Shown here: positions 10,886 through 23,400 of the stretch, one piece after another | How positions within the stretch are numbered: position 1 is the first letter of the stretch | Layout of the letters: every line of letters starts with the position of its first letter | Assembly: GCA_963921195.1 (NCBI GenBank) | Contig: OY992536.1 | Location: forward strand, 90,253,007-90,317,006 | Reading direction: 5' to 3' | Source: Pegoplata infirma | Lineage: Eukaryota; Arthropoda; Insecta; Diptera; Anthomyiidae | DNA: 64,000 bases | Notes under the pieces: generated by a model | What the model saw: only the letters and a program-made list of their open reading frames with translations | Databases searched by the model: none | What the model was told of the DNA's origin: nothing | Made by a program: the position numbers and the translations under genes

Positions 10886-13800
10886 GTAAGTTATTCCACT
10901 CCAAAAAAACTCAATTTTAGATTTTTCCCAAAAAAAAACATACATTTTTACAAATTAAAAATAATGTTTTTTTTTATAAAAAGTTTCTAAAATTATGTAA
11001 TCTTTAAAACAATTAACGAACTTAGTCCCTTGAAACTTATCCAACTCCTAATATCGCATTTGAAAATCTTAACATTCTTCAAAATTTCATTTTAAAAATT
11101 TTAATATTACATCTATTATTCATATATATTTCACGTGTTCCCATTTAAAGTCATTCCAAATTTATCTCTACGTTTTTTTTACTTTTCTTGTGTATTTCGT
11201 ATAAAACAGCACAATGAATACCTAAAACGTCATTATGATGATTTCAATAATCATTATCATGGTCAATACCAGAAATATAGTTTGTCGTAAAATTTTACAA
11301 AACAACGAATAAAACTAAACACGAAGTAAATTTATTTATATGCTTAATTGTTGTAAAATTAAAAATATTAGTATAAAGTTTAAAAATAATCAAAACAAAA
11401 AAAAGTATATCAAATGACCTTAGTTTTGCTGTCTGTCTACTTTTTATCAATTTTTGTAATATTTTTTTTAGCGAAGTCTCTTAATTTATTAATAAAATTT
11501 AATACTTTGCTTAATTATTTAAAAAATAATCTAAATTATATAAAATTTTCTTTTGTTTAAGGGGTTTTTTTTAATAATTTATCATTAAATTTATATTGGT
11601 ACTTGCAATATACATGAATTTTTTAATTAAGGTGACCATATATTGAAATTAAGTGTAAATGGTATAACAACTCTGTATTAGTAATCTAATGAGGTTAACT
11701 AAAACTAACCTTAAAAATAATAGATAATTAAATGAGGTTAACTGAAACTAAAAAGTCCAAGGGTGTAAGTATATCAACGGCTTTGAATTTTGATTGTTTT
11801 CATACATTTTGTATGAGGGCAACAATTAATGTATGTCAATGTCCAATGTCCCAAACCACCATATATGTACTATAAGTATAGTTACTGCATCCCTGCAGGA
11901 AAAGTGTGTTTCTCAATCCGAAATCACCTATACCGTAACTGGTGAAAACGGCACATAACACAAAAGTACCTATCACGTGACAGATGATAATTGGTGACTA
12001 ACCTTCGTAAAACAATTGAAAATTTCTGAAATACAATTGAATTTTCTGAAATACAAATTAAAATTTTCTGAAATACAATTGATAATTTCTGAAATACAAT
12101 TGATAATGTCTAAAATACAGTTGATAGTTTCTGAAATACAATTGATAAATTCTGAAATACAATTGATAATTTCTGAAATACAATTGATAATTTCTGAAAT
12201 ACAATTGATAATTCTGAAATACAATTGATAAGTTCTGAAATACATTTGATAATTTCTAAAATGCAATTGATAATTTCTGAAATACAGTTGAAAATTTCTA
12301 AAATACAATTGATAATTTCTGAAATACAATTGATACTTTCTGAAATACAATTGGAAATGGTGTAGAAACAATAGAACAAAATCAAATTTTCCAATTTTTA
12401 CCAAGTCTCGTACAAAATTTAAAAATGTTCAATGTCTAACACATGTTTTTGCGCTTTGTAGTAAAAAATGATTTTAGAAAAAAAAATCATAAATTTGGTA
12501 AAACATTACAAGTCCCGATTTTTTTTTTAAATTCCCGGACAAAAAATGTTTGGCAATTTTTTTACGTTTTGGAGTTAAAAATTCATTGAAAACGCTTTTA
12601 GGATTTTTATACCCTACACCACTCTGTGGTACAGGGTATATTGAATTGGTGCTGATGTTTGTAGCTATCCGAAATATTGGTTCTAGACCAACCTTCAAGT
12701 ATACCGATCGACTCAGAATCACTTTCTGAGAGGATTTAGCGACGTCCGTCCGTGTGCCTGATGCAGATCGCAGTTATCAATCGATTAATATGAAACTTGA
12801 AAATTAAGCTTTCTTTGTCCCAAGGACGGACCCTATTAGACCTAGCCCCGATACAAACGTCCCTTTATAATTTCTCTTAAATGGCTCTAATATCCATATT
12901 ATAATAAGTATCTTTTCGAAACTTGGCAAGTAAACATATTTTGTATCCACAAATCATTCCAAATTTTAAAAGAATTGGACCAGTTGTTCTTATAGCCCCC
13001 ATAAAAACCACCCTCCCGATATTCACATCTCTCAAAATCAGACATGGGCGTTTATGATTACAATTGTGTAATTGATTACAGTTTCAATTACAATTACATG
13101 TAATTAGTAATTGAGTTTTTTCAATTACAATTACAATTACAAGTAAAATTGAAAATTTTCAATTACTAATTACATCTAATTGTAATTGAACCTGTAATCA
13201 ATTACATAATGTAATCATTAACGCCCATGTCTGTAACTTACCCTAAAGTGTCCCTAGGGGAGTCAAATGTATGACCGACCTTTCATGTAATTGTAATTGA
13301 AACTGTAATCAATTACACAACGTAATCATTAACGCCCACGTCTGCTCAAAATGCATGCATATTGGAGATATTTTATCTAAATTTTGTTTGTAGGTGTTGA
13401 ACGTGTACTTCGGTGTCCTTATCTATTCTGAAGGTAATTGGATCATTTTTTGACCTAGACCCATATAAAAATTTCGCCCGATATTCAGTAAAATCGGTCT
13501 ATAGCCAACAAAAATAAGCAATTTTCACTAAAATTTTGTTTGTGTGTGTTTTCTAAACTTATTAAAGATCTAACGAAATATAGATCTAATCTGTCCATGT
13601 TTGGACTAGGGACCTATTTTCCGGATAACACTGGTGTAGGGTATCATATGGTCGGTCTTCACCGACTATAATTTTCTTGTATTTTTTTACAAAATTTTTA
13701 AGTTCCGAAAAATTGTGGGTACAGCTGTGATGTGTTGTGTTCCTAATGAATAGGGATGAGATTTTCATGCACTAAAAAATCGCGCTTAAAATATGCGCTA

Positions 13801-16800
13801 AAAAATTCAAAATATGCACTAAAAAACCTAAAAATATGCACTAAAAAATAAAATGTCTGCAATGAAAGTATTTTTTTCATACAAAAAAAATTCTTAAAAA
13901 GCAAAAAGTAATGACGGGTTTAAATAGTTACATTTAAAACTTCATATAAGCAAGATTTTTTAAAAATTAAGACAATCTTTAAAAAAAATTTAAAAAAAAA
14001 ATAATTTTTATTATTTAAAAAAAAAATTTAAAATTTGAAAAAGTTTTTGAAACATTTAAATTTTAATTTGTGTTTTTGCCAGGGTTGCCACTTCTTGGAT
14101 AATTATCCAAAAAATGGATAATTTAAAATTTTTTGGATACTCTTTGGATAATTACATTTTTGGATAATTTATGGATAATTTTATCATTTACAATTTAAAG
14201 TTTTACACGAATAAAAATATATTTTTTCTTATTTACTTTGGGGATTTTTTTAGTTACTTCCTTTTTGACAGCATTTTTTTTTGTTTTTAGTTTGGTCAAT
14301 ACCTTTTAAATTTGGAGCTTTTCAAATTACATGAATTTGTAAGCCTTATTGGACCACAAAAATATGGTCTGTTTGATTATTTGGATGTCCAAACTTATTT
14401 GGAAAAAGTTTAAAAAATATCAAATTGTGCTGGTGAAAATATTTTTCTTTTTAGAAGTTGTTTTTAAATTTCTTATGATTCTTCCATTTTCTAATTCATC
14501 ATAAAAAGTTAAAATACAGGCTTTTCTGGTGTAACGGAACATTGAATTGTTTTTTGACAATATCATTGAAATCAGCGTTTGCTAATAACCATAAAAATAC
14601 CCTTTTCATAAAAGAAAAATAAGATTGAATCTTGGTCCAAAATGGGTTAAAAAAATAATTTCATGTATTCTTTAAATAGAATTTAAATAAACCACTTTTG
14701 TTTCGTTAAAAAAATAGTTTTTGATATTTTTTTTTGGATAATTTTTGGGATTTTGGATCATTTTGGACAAATTCCTGGATAATTTTTTGGTTTAATGGTG
14801 GCAACACTGGTTTTTGCTCACTTATGCCAAAATATGCACTTAAAAGTTGAAAATATGCACAAAATATGCATTTAAAACAAAACTATTCAAAAATATGCAT
14901 TTTCACCAAAATATGCAAATACAGTTGAACCTCGATTATCCGGCCCTCTATTAACCGGTGCCTCTATTAACCGGCATGCTGTGTGTTTGTTTTTTACCTC
15001 TATTATCCGTGCTTTATCTCTACTATCCGTGCAATTCATACATGTACGTACATATTGTATTTTTTGTTATTGTTTTTACCTCTATTAACCGTGCTTTACC
15101 TCTATTATCCGTGCAATATATTCACGAACATATACAAATGTAGAAAAATATATAACCTCTTTCAACCGTGTTTTTCGATTATCCGTGCTTAGTCCGGTCC
15201 CGTGCAACCCGGATAATCGAGGTTCAACTGTATATGCAAAAACAAATCGATGCCATTTTAACGCAAATTTCTTGATTCGGAAAGATAATTGTTTGATATC
15301 GTTTTTAGACTATCAACAAAAACATGCATTTGCATGGAAATCTCTCCCTACTAATAAATAAAGAAAGTGCTAAAAATATTGCTGCTAAAAACGATTTAAA
15401 ACTGTACGTGTGAATAGGGTATAAACCAATGTTGGCAATCGATACCTTTTCAATACCGTTATCCGTTTCAAAACCCTTTAAATTGAATACCGGTACCAAT
15501 ACCAATACCGAAACTCAGTTTTGGTATCGGATACCGGTATCCAAAAACCTTTTCCTTCGGTACCGGTACGTACCGGTATTGAAACGGTTTTCCTAAAAAA
15601 CCATGTTTTTTTTTACAAAAAAGAAAATGTAAAAAAAAATTTTATTTTTTTTTTGGTTTTTGTAAATGAAACATCGTACTCCAAATGCCTCCCCGAAGTC
15701 TCATAAAAACCAAAAAAATCTTTGGACACCCACGTTGTGGATTAAGTAAAAACTTCCAAAAAAAAAATCATACTTCAACCGCTATGTGGGAGCAGAAGAA
15801 AATTTTTGATTTTCACGAAATTTTTTTGGAGTCATTTAGACTTTCAATAGAAACTTTCTGAAACCCTTATTATAGTTAATTTTTTGGAGCTTTTTATTTA
15901 ATCCGCTATGCGGGTGCCCAAGGATTTTTTTGATATATGTATATAGGACTTCGTAGTTAAAAAATTATTAGCAAAACCGTGAATTTCAAATTGGTTTCAC
16001 CTCTAATTCACATGTTTAAAAACTCGTTGAACCAGCTTAAAAACATTGAAGAGTCAGAAAAATATTTTTACAATTAAACAAAAAAACTTACACTCGAAAA
16101 AAATTTTACACTCAAAAAAAAAAAAAATGTTGTAATTTTTTTTTTTCAAAAATGACTAAAAAAAGTTTTTTACTCAAAATAAAATATTTCTAATCAAAAT
16201 TGTTAATTTGTTTCACCTTCGAAAACTAAGTATCACTTCAAAAGGGCACTGTGCAGGGTATTCATGGTCGAATTTAACTTTTCTACTTTTTTAAATATTT
16301 TTTTTTACTTTTCTTACCCATTTTGGACCAAGATTTAATTTAATTTTTCTTTTTTTGTTGAAAAAGGTACTTTTTTAAGGAAATTAGCACCCGCTGATCT
16401 CAAAAATCTTGTCAAAGAAAATTTTAATGTGCCGTTATCCCAGAAAAGCCTGCATTCAATTTTAATGTTTGCATTTATTTGCTATATCATTATTTTCAAA
16501 ATGATTCAAATTAGGGAATTTGATAATAAATTAAATCTAAAAAAATTAAAAAAATAATCAAAAAAAGTAAAAGCCGACAATCAAAAAATGGTAAATTTTC
16601 TTTTAAGCTTGAAACAATTTCTATGCTGATTTTCTGTACTGCATTTCATGGACATATAAATTGTGGTGGTCAAGTGAGGATATTTTTTTTAATTGCAGAA
16701 AGATGAGACTTAACATTCGTAACCATAATTACCCGAAATTCAACCTTTTTCATACATATTTTTTTGAAAATGGTGTTCTCTACTGTTAAACAAATCAAAC

Positions 16801-17364
16801 TTTTTGGTGTCAGAATTACTTCAAAGTCCTGCACTTTGATCAAGGGGATAAGAAAATTACAGTTTTCTCTGCCCGCCCCATTTTGTAGGTGTGGTCCGGC
16901 AACGTCTCCGCCGACCCCCTAAAAACGCTATTTTAATTTGTTTTCCACATTTTAAAGAACATTTTAGCATAAATGCTAAAAATAAATACGTGTTTAGTAT
17001 TAAAATTGATTTTTTTTTTTAAGTTTTTATGCGTTTTTTATATTTTTAACATTTTTTTCGATAATACCGGTACGTACCGGTATCGACGTTTCGGTATCGG
17101 TAATACCGTAACCGATTCAACTCAAATACCGTAACCGATACCGATACCGAAATAAATAGAAAAACGATACCAATACCGATATCGATACCGTTATTCGTTT
17201 CGATTGCCAACCTTGGTATAAACTACTAGATTAAAAAAAAATAAATCTGTATGGGCAATCTAATAGATTGAAACTAGATTGGAGGCATCTACTTCAAGCT
17301 AGATTAGAGGGCCAGTGTAAATACACTACTAATATGTGCATTTACTACTAAAATGACTACTGGA

Positions 17365-17400
<36 letters not shown>

Positions 17401-20400
17401 TTATTAATATTCATATAAAATACATTAAAAGTTGTTTAAATCTATACCCGCGAAACCATACGGTTTGTCTGCAGGATAATAAAACTAATTTTAAATTCAT
17501 TTAAATATATATTGTTCATTGCGAATCTATGAAAAAGTTCTTTATCAACTTTTTCCTTCTATTTTCGTTGAGAATATTTATTAAGTCAACAGGAAGTTTA
17601 TTTAATATTGTGGGTAAAGTTACATGAAGTGTACTTTTTCCGTAAAGATTATGATGTCTTCCTATTTTAAATCTGCCTTCAGCTCTTTGCCTAGTGTAAT
17701 GTTGATGATCGATTACATTTAAGAATCTAGAATCGTTGTAGAATTCGTTTAGTACAGTTGTTTGGTAGACATTTTGCACATTTAGAATTCTTAACTTTTT
17801 TGACATGCTTTCTGTGTTGTTGTGAGGTGTGTTTCCATTTCTAGTTGGTAAAAAAATGGGGTTGTTGTAAATAACGTTGTTGTTAGCGTTGTTAGAAGAG
17901 TTTATGTTGTTGTTAGTGCTGGTGTTGTTGTTGTTGGTGTTGTTGTTGATGGTGTTGTTGTTGTTGGTGTTGTTGTTGTTGGTGTTGTTGTTGGTTTTTA
18001 TTGATAATCGTTGATTTTTTTCCAGGATTTTCAAAATTCTGTCTTGAGATTGCTGCACACTTTTACAGTATTTTGCGCTACCCCATGCTGTTATTCCGTG
18101 TCTGATGTATGATTCGGCAAGTGAGAAATATGCTTGTCTAAGTACACTGAATGTGGAGCAATTGCTTAAATGATACATCATATAAGATGCTTTACGTAGT
18201 TTTTTTTTTAGTTCATCAATATGATTTTTCCATTTGAAGTTATGATCTACATAGATGCCAAGGTATTTATAACTGTTAACTTGGTCTATATAGACGTTGC
18301 ACTGGTCATTGTTATTGTTAATATTATTTACACTGTTGTGTAGGCATTCTGTATCGTGGAATTTTAGTTTGATAACTTTGGTGGAAATATGAGGTGGTTT
18401 AATATGCATTATCTTAGTCTTATTTGCGTTTATTATTAGACCGCTATCGTGACACCATTTTGTCACTATGTCTAATTGATTTTGCATATTTACCGAAGCC
18501 TCATCAATGTTTTGGTGCGATACGATGATCGCCGTATCATCTGCATATGCGAAAGTCGTACAATTTTTTAACATGTTAATCATATCATTCGCGTAAATTA
18601 TATAGAGTATTGGGCCTAATTTGGATCCTTGCGGTACTCCTTGATTTGATGGCATTTCCTTGCTTAGATTATTTTTTATTTTTACCCGATATGATCTACA
18701 GTAGAGATAGTTTTTAAACCAGTTTAATAAATTTCCTCTTATACCATTCCTTTCTAAGGTTACGATTAATTTTTCATGAGGTAGTGTGTCGAAGGCTTTA
18801 GAAAAGTCAATAAACAGTGCTAAGCAATGGTGATTTTTGTCTAGACAGCTGTTTATGTAGTTTGAGAAGTTTCCTAATAATTTGTTGATATTTTTGCCTT
18901 TTTGAAAACCGAATTGGTTTTTATTTATAACATTGTATTTTTCCATGAAATTTGTAAGCCTACGGACAATAACCTCTTCGATGACTTTTTCAATTACTGG
19001 AAGAATTGAGATGGGTCTGTAGTTGTTGTAGTCAGATTTTGTTCCGGATTTGTAGATAGGCCTTATAATTGATAATTTCAAGATATTTGGAATCAACGCG
19101 TTATTTAGACTTGAGTTGATTAATGACGTTAATATTGGTGTTATGTAGCTTGCATTATTTCTTATGTCTTTCGGTCGTATCCCATCTGCTCCAGCACCTT
19201 TTTTGATGTTTAGATATTTTAATATATTAAAGATTTCTTCCTCGCATGTAAGTTCAAAGTAAACTGAGTTTTCTATTGTAGATTGTGTTAAGTTTGATTA
19301 TTTGACAAAGCTATAAACAAATAACCGGTCTACTGGACATGTCCAGTAGACCGGTTATTTGTTTATAGCTTTGTCATTTGATGTCCGATCGTTATAAAAA
19401 GAAAATTGATAGAAAGAACATCATTTAGGTGGATAGAAACTAACTCTTATAACAAGAAGATGCCCTCTGAGGTTTTAACCAGGGGGCTAATTAAATTTGA
19501 ACATTAACTCATTATTACATTACAATAAAGTGTCATTTTATGGTAATGGAATAATGAGCTAACGATACGATTTGACGACTATCAAGTTACAAATTTACCC
19601 CCTGATATAGGTTAAATTTAGTACTCGCTGAAAACTTTCTAATAACTTTTTTTGTAACGATCGGACATCAAATGACAATGCTATAAACAAATAACCATTT
19701 TGGCGATACAAAATAGCGACCTAAAAAATCTAGTATTTTGTGTAACTTTTTCGAGGTAAGCTTAAAAATTAAGTGCGAAAAAACGGGAACTTTATTTTTC
19801 TCCTTAATGACTGACCCAGTCTAATGTCCAATGACATGCCACTAGGAATATATATGGGGCTGAGACATTTCCTAACAAAAGTGATAGGTATTTTTATATG
19901 AAAGGTGTCGACTTTGTGATATGTGTTTTGGGTCCGGGTAATAGATCACGTTACATAATTACCCCAACATCTAAAAAAAAATCAGTTTTTTGTTGTTTTG
20001 TTAAGCAAATGAAACATTTTTAGATATGAAAAACTTCAAAATCCTGCAGTTGGATCCAGGGGACCTGAAAAAGCCCTTTTGTGGGCCGTACCAATGTAAT
20101 AAAACATTGAAAAAATTGTTTAACTTTGTTGCAAAAAGTTTAATAATTAATTAGTTAACATTTACCACGAGGTTAAAGGTGTCTTCCCCGTCTTCAGAAA
20201 TGTTTTTATAGTTGAAAATTTTATTGTTATAAATTTCGGGAATTTCGGAATTATTTTTAAAAAATCCCGGTTATCGGGATTTTATAAATCGGGATTTCCC
20301 GTTTGGCATCCCTACTCCAGAGTCAAGGAAAAAATTTTGCGATTTGTGTTTTTAAATTCTTGAAAGTAGGAAAAAAACAGACATTTTTGGTTCAAGTTGA

Positions 20401-23400
20401 CTTTACTAACAGGCCGGTAATGCAGAAAAAATTTTTAAGCAAAAAAAAAATTGATTTGTTTCTATTTTTTTTTTTTAACCGAAAACCTTGCATAAAATAA
20501 AAAAGTTTTTCTTAAAGACATTTTAAGTACCTTTCCAATGGTATGTGTTTTTTTTTCGAATCCGTTCATAAATGACGAAGATATAAGCTTTCAATTATCA
20601 AACTTTAATTCGAGATAACTCGTTAAAAAATCGCCTTAAATAGGACTTTTTTTCCTTTATTTATTCCACTTGGGAACATAGGGCTCCTACAATAAAATTC
20701 CAACCTATTCTATCATGACATATTAATTTTAGTTCATCAAAAGATTTGTTGATGCTTGTTAATTCGTTTAAAACTGTTCTACGCCAGGTATTTTTTGGAC
20801 GACCGGAGCGGCGATTTCCTTGGGGATTCCATTATAATGCGGTTCTCGTAACGCTGCCAATTGGTTTTCGGAAAGTGTGCCCGATCCATCTCCATTTTCG
20901 TCTTGCTATTTGACGTATTATAGGCTCTTTATTCGTTATCTTCCAGAGGTATGTGTTTGTTATTGTGTTTGGACAAAATATTCTACATATTATTCGCAGA
21001 CATTTGTATATAAAGACCTGGAGCTTCTGAGCTTTACTATTTGACATTAGCCAGGTTTCGCTTCCGTAAAGCAGGTGTGGATCTTACGCAAGCATTAAAT
21101 ATATGGATCTTTGTTTTTTGTGATAGCTGCGGTGACCGCCGCCTTTTATTAAGACGACCAAATGCAGACCTGGCTTTTTAAGCCTACTGGAAACATCTTC
21201 CTCAACCCCACCATCTATTGACATTATGCATCCTAGATAACAAAAGTGGCTTACATATTTTATCGTCTGGTTTTGGATTTTAATCTGATTGTCGGTAACG
21301 TTATTTAATCGCATTGCCTATTTAGAAAAAAAAAAAAAATTCAAAAAAATCGGGGCTATGTGAGTAAAGTCAACTAGGGTTATATAGTCGGAACAAAAAG
21401 TCGATTTTTCGACTTTTTTCAAAATTTAAAAAGTCGACTTTTCGACCTTTCGACTTTTTAAAAAGTCGACTTTTTGACTTTCTTCGACTTTTTAACTTTT
21501 TTCGACCTTTTCCAACTTTAAAAAAGTAGATTTTTTTGTAAATAAAAGTTCAGTTTTGACTTGTTGTAAGCATTTAGGTGCTATTTTTTTTTTTGGTTGT
21601 ATTTTATTTATCAAAAAAAATCGAAGAAATCGAAAATGTTGAAAAGATTGAAAAAATCGAAAGCAAAAGATTTGACTTTCGATTTATGGAACCCTATCAC
21701 TGAGGTGTTAACAATAATCAAAAATATTGGTAAATATTGCACTTAACACTTTCTAACTCATGAATTTGGCATTGACATTTTTGCTTCACATACAAAATAC
21801 ATGGAAATACCAATAGCTTCAGTTGTTATTAAACTCGGCTCTCATTTGATTTTTTTTTTTTCAGAAGAAAGAAATTATTTTCTTCTGGCAAAAGTAAAAA
21901 AAATCAAAAAAAAAATCGAAAAAAGTCGAAAACGTCGAAAGCAAAAGTCGACTTTTCGACTTTTTAAGAACAAATAAGTCGATTTCGACTTTTCGACTTT
22001 TTCATACAAAAAGTCGATTAATCGACTTTTCGACATTTCGACTATAGAATCCTAAAGTCAACTAGCTCCAAATTATGAAATATGATGTATCGCAAGACAA
22101 TGTGTTTTTTAATTTTTAAAAACTATGTCGCCGGGCGCCACGGGTTAATTTAATAAGATTGGCCTCAAATTTGTACCATAAAAGCTTTAAGCCTATTCAA
22201 AAATCGGAACAAAAAAATTTTCGGCATACAAAAAATTACCAGTCTAGTACACATATTATTCATATAACTCAATATGGTCACCTTAGTCTGGTAACTTGTA
22301 TAATAATGATCTTGTTGAATCGATTTGTTTTATTTGTTAAGTGAAATTTAAAGTAAATTAGGTAGTAAAAATAAATAGTTCTGGTATTTCGTTAAATATC
22401 AAATAATTTTAAATTTAAAAAAGTATTAAAATAAATCATAATTTTGGCATGAAACTAAAACAAAACATAAATTTTGTTTAAATGTATGTAGGTCATGTTG
22501 CGGCACCAATTATAATACGTAACACACCAACTGCAAATGTAGCACCAACAACAACAGCAGCAGGAGTACAATTTAAGTCCCAACAACAACAACAACAATT
22601 ATCAGCAATGCAACATCAGCAGCTGCAGCAACACCAAAAACTCCAGCAATTGCATTCGTTTAATCCGCAAAATTTAAATGTTGAAATTTTAAAACAAATC
22701 ATAATTGGTAACCCTAACGATAGTGGTACTGGGACGTCAGTAGGAACAACGACCTTAGCACCAGGAGCAACATTATTAAAAACGTCGTTGTTACAAAATA
22801 AACCAGTAATACAACAACAAAAATTACAACCAATACAGCAGCAGAAACAGCAGCAAAAACAACAACAACAAATTCAAAGTAATGCCATAGTTAAAAATAA
22901 ATTGATATCTATAGCTCCGCAACAACAAAAACAACAGCAGCAGCATCATCATCAGCTTGGCAATCAAACAAAAATTGTTAATAGTGACAACTCATCTAAA
23001 ATGTTTGCTTCTATAGGTATGGAACTTGTGAATACTCCTAGTGTAGCACATACCAACCCCAATTTGTTTACACAAAATGTCCAAAAACTGCCACAAGTTA
23101 GTCTATTGCAAAATTCTACAAAATGCACTGAAATAATCGATGACAACAAGACAGTTTTAAAAAATGCCAATGAAATTAATGTAGGAAATTTAAATAGTGA
23201 AGTTTCCTTTATAAAAAAACCCAATTTAGCTATGGAAAAATCTAAAGAAACTTCTTTATTGAAAAGTGCAACAAAACCACAAACGGAAAAGTTGGATAGT
23301 TCCTTATTAAAATCTGTAGCAACTGATAAAAAGGAACAATTACAGCAAAATGTTAAGTCTATGAAGTTAATAAATGAAAATGTTAATAGTATTGGAGCAA

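Larger units (their letters stand above)
13751..15350. mobile_element. hAT-like element H9 (ATATGCA words), with two nested insertions
   Basis: Termini TAGGGATGAGATTTTCATGC and GCATGGAAATCTCTCCCTA, flanked by CTAATGAA (13743-13750) and CTAATAAA (15351-15358), 7 of 8 matching. AAAATATGCAC-type words recur at 13785-13860 and 14825-14920. H3 and a pogo-like MITE are inserted inside. Confidence 0.75.
10886..22491 (+). other. l(3)mbt: l(3)mbt intron 1
   Basis: An 11.6-kb intron (GTAAGT ... TATGTAG) made mostly of repeats, listed separately. 10921-12000 is AT-rich, with nothing recognised apart from short A/T runs. Confidence 0.8.

Noticed and set aside
11973..12404. 143-codon minus-strand and 94-codon overlapping open frames
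   Set aside because: They are produced by the 21-bp minisatellite, which lacks stops; composition is pure repeat.
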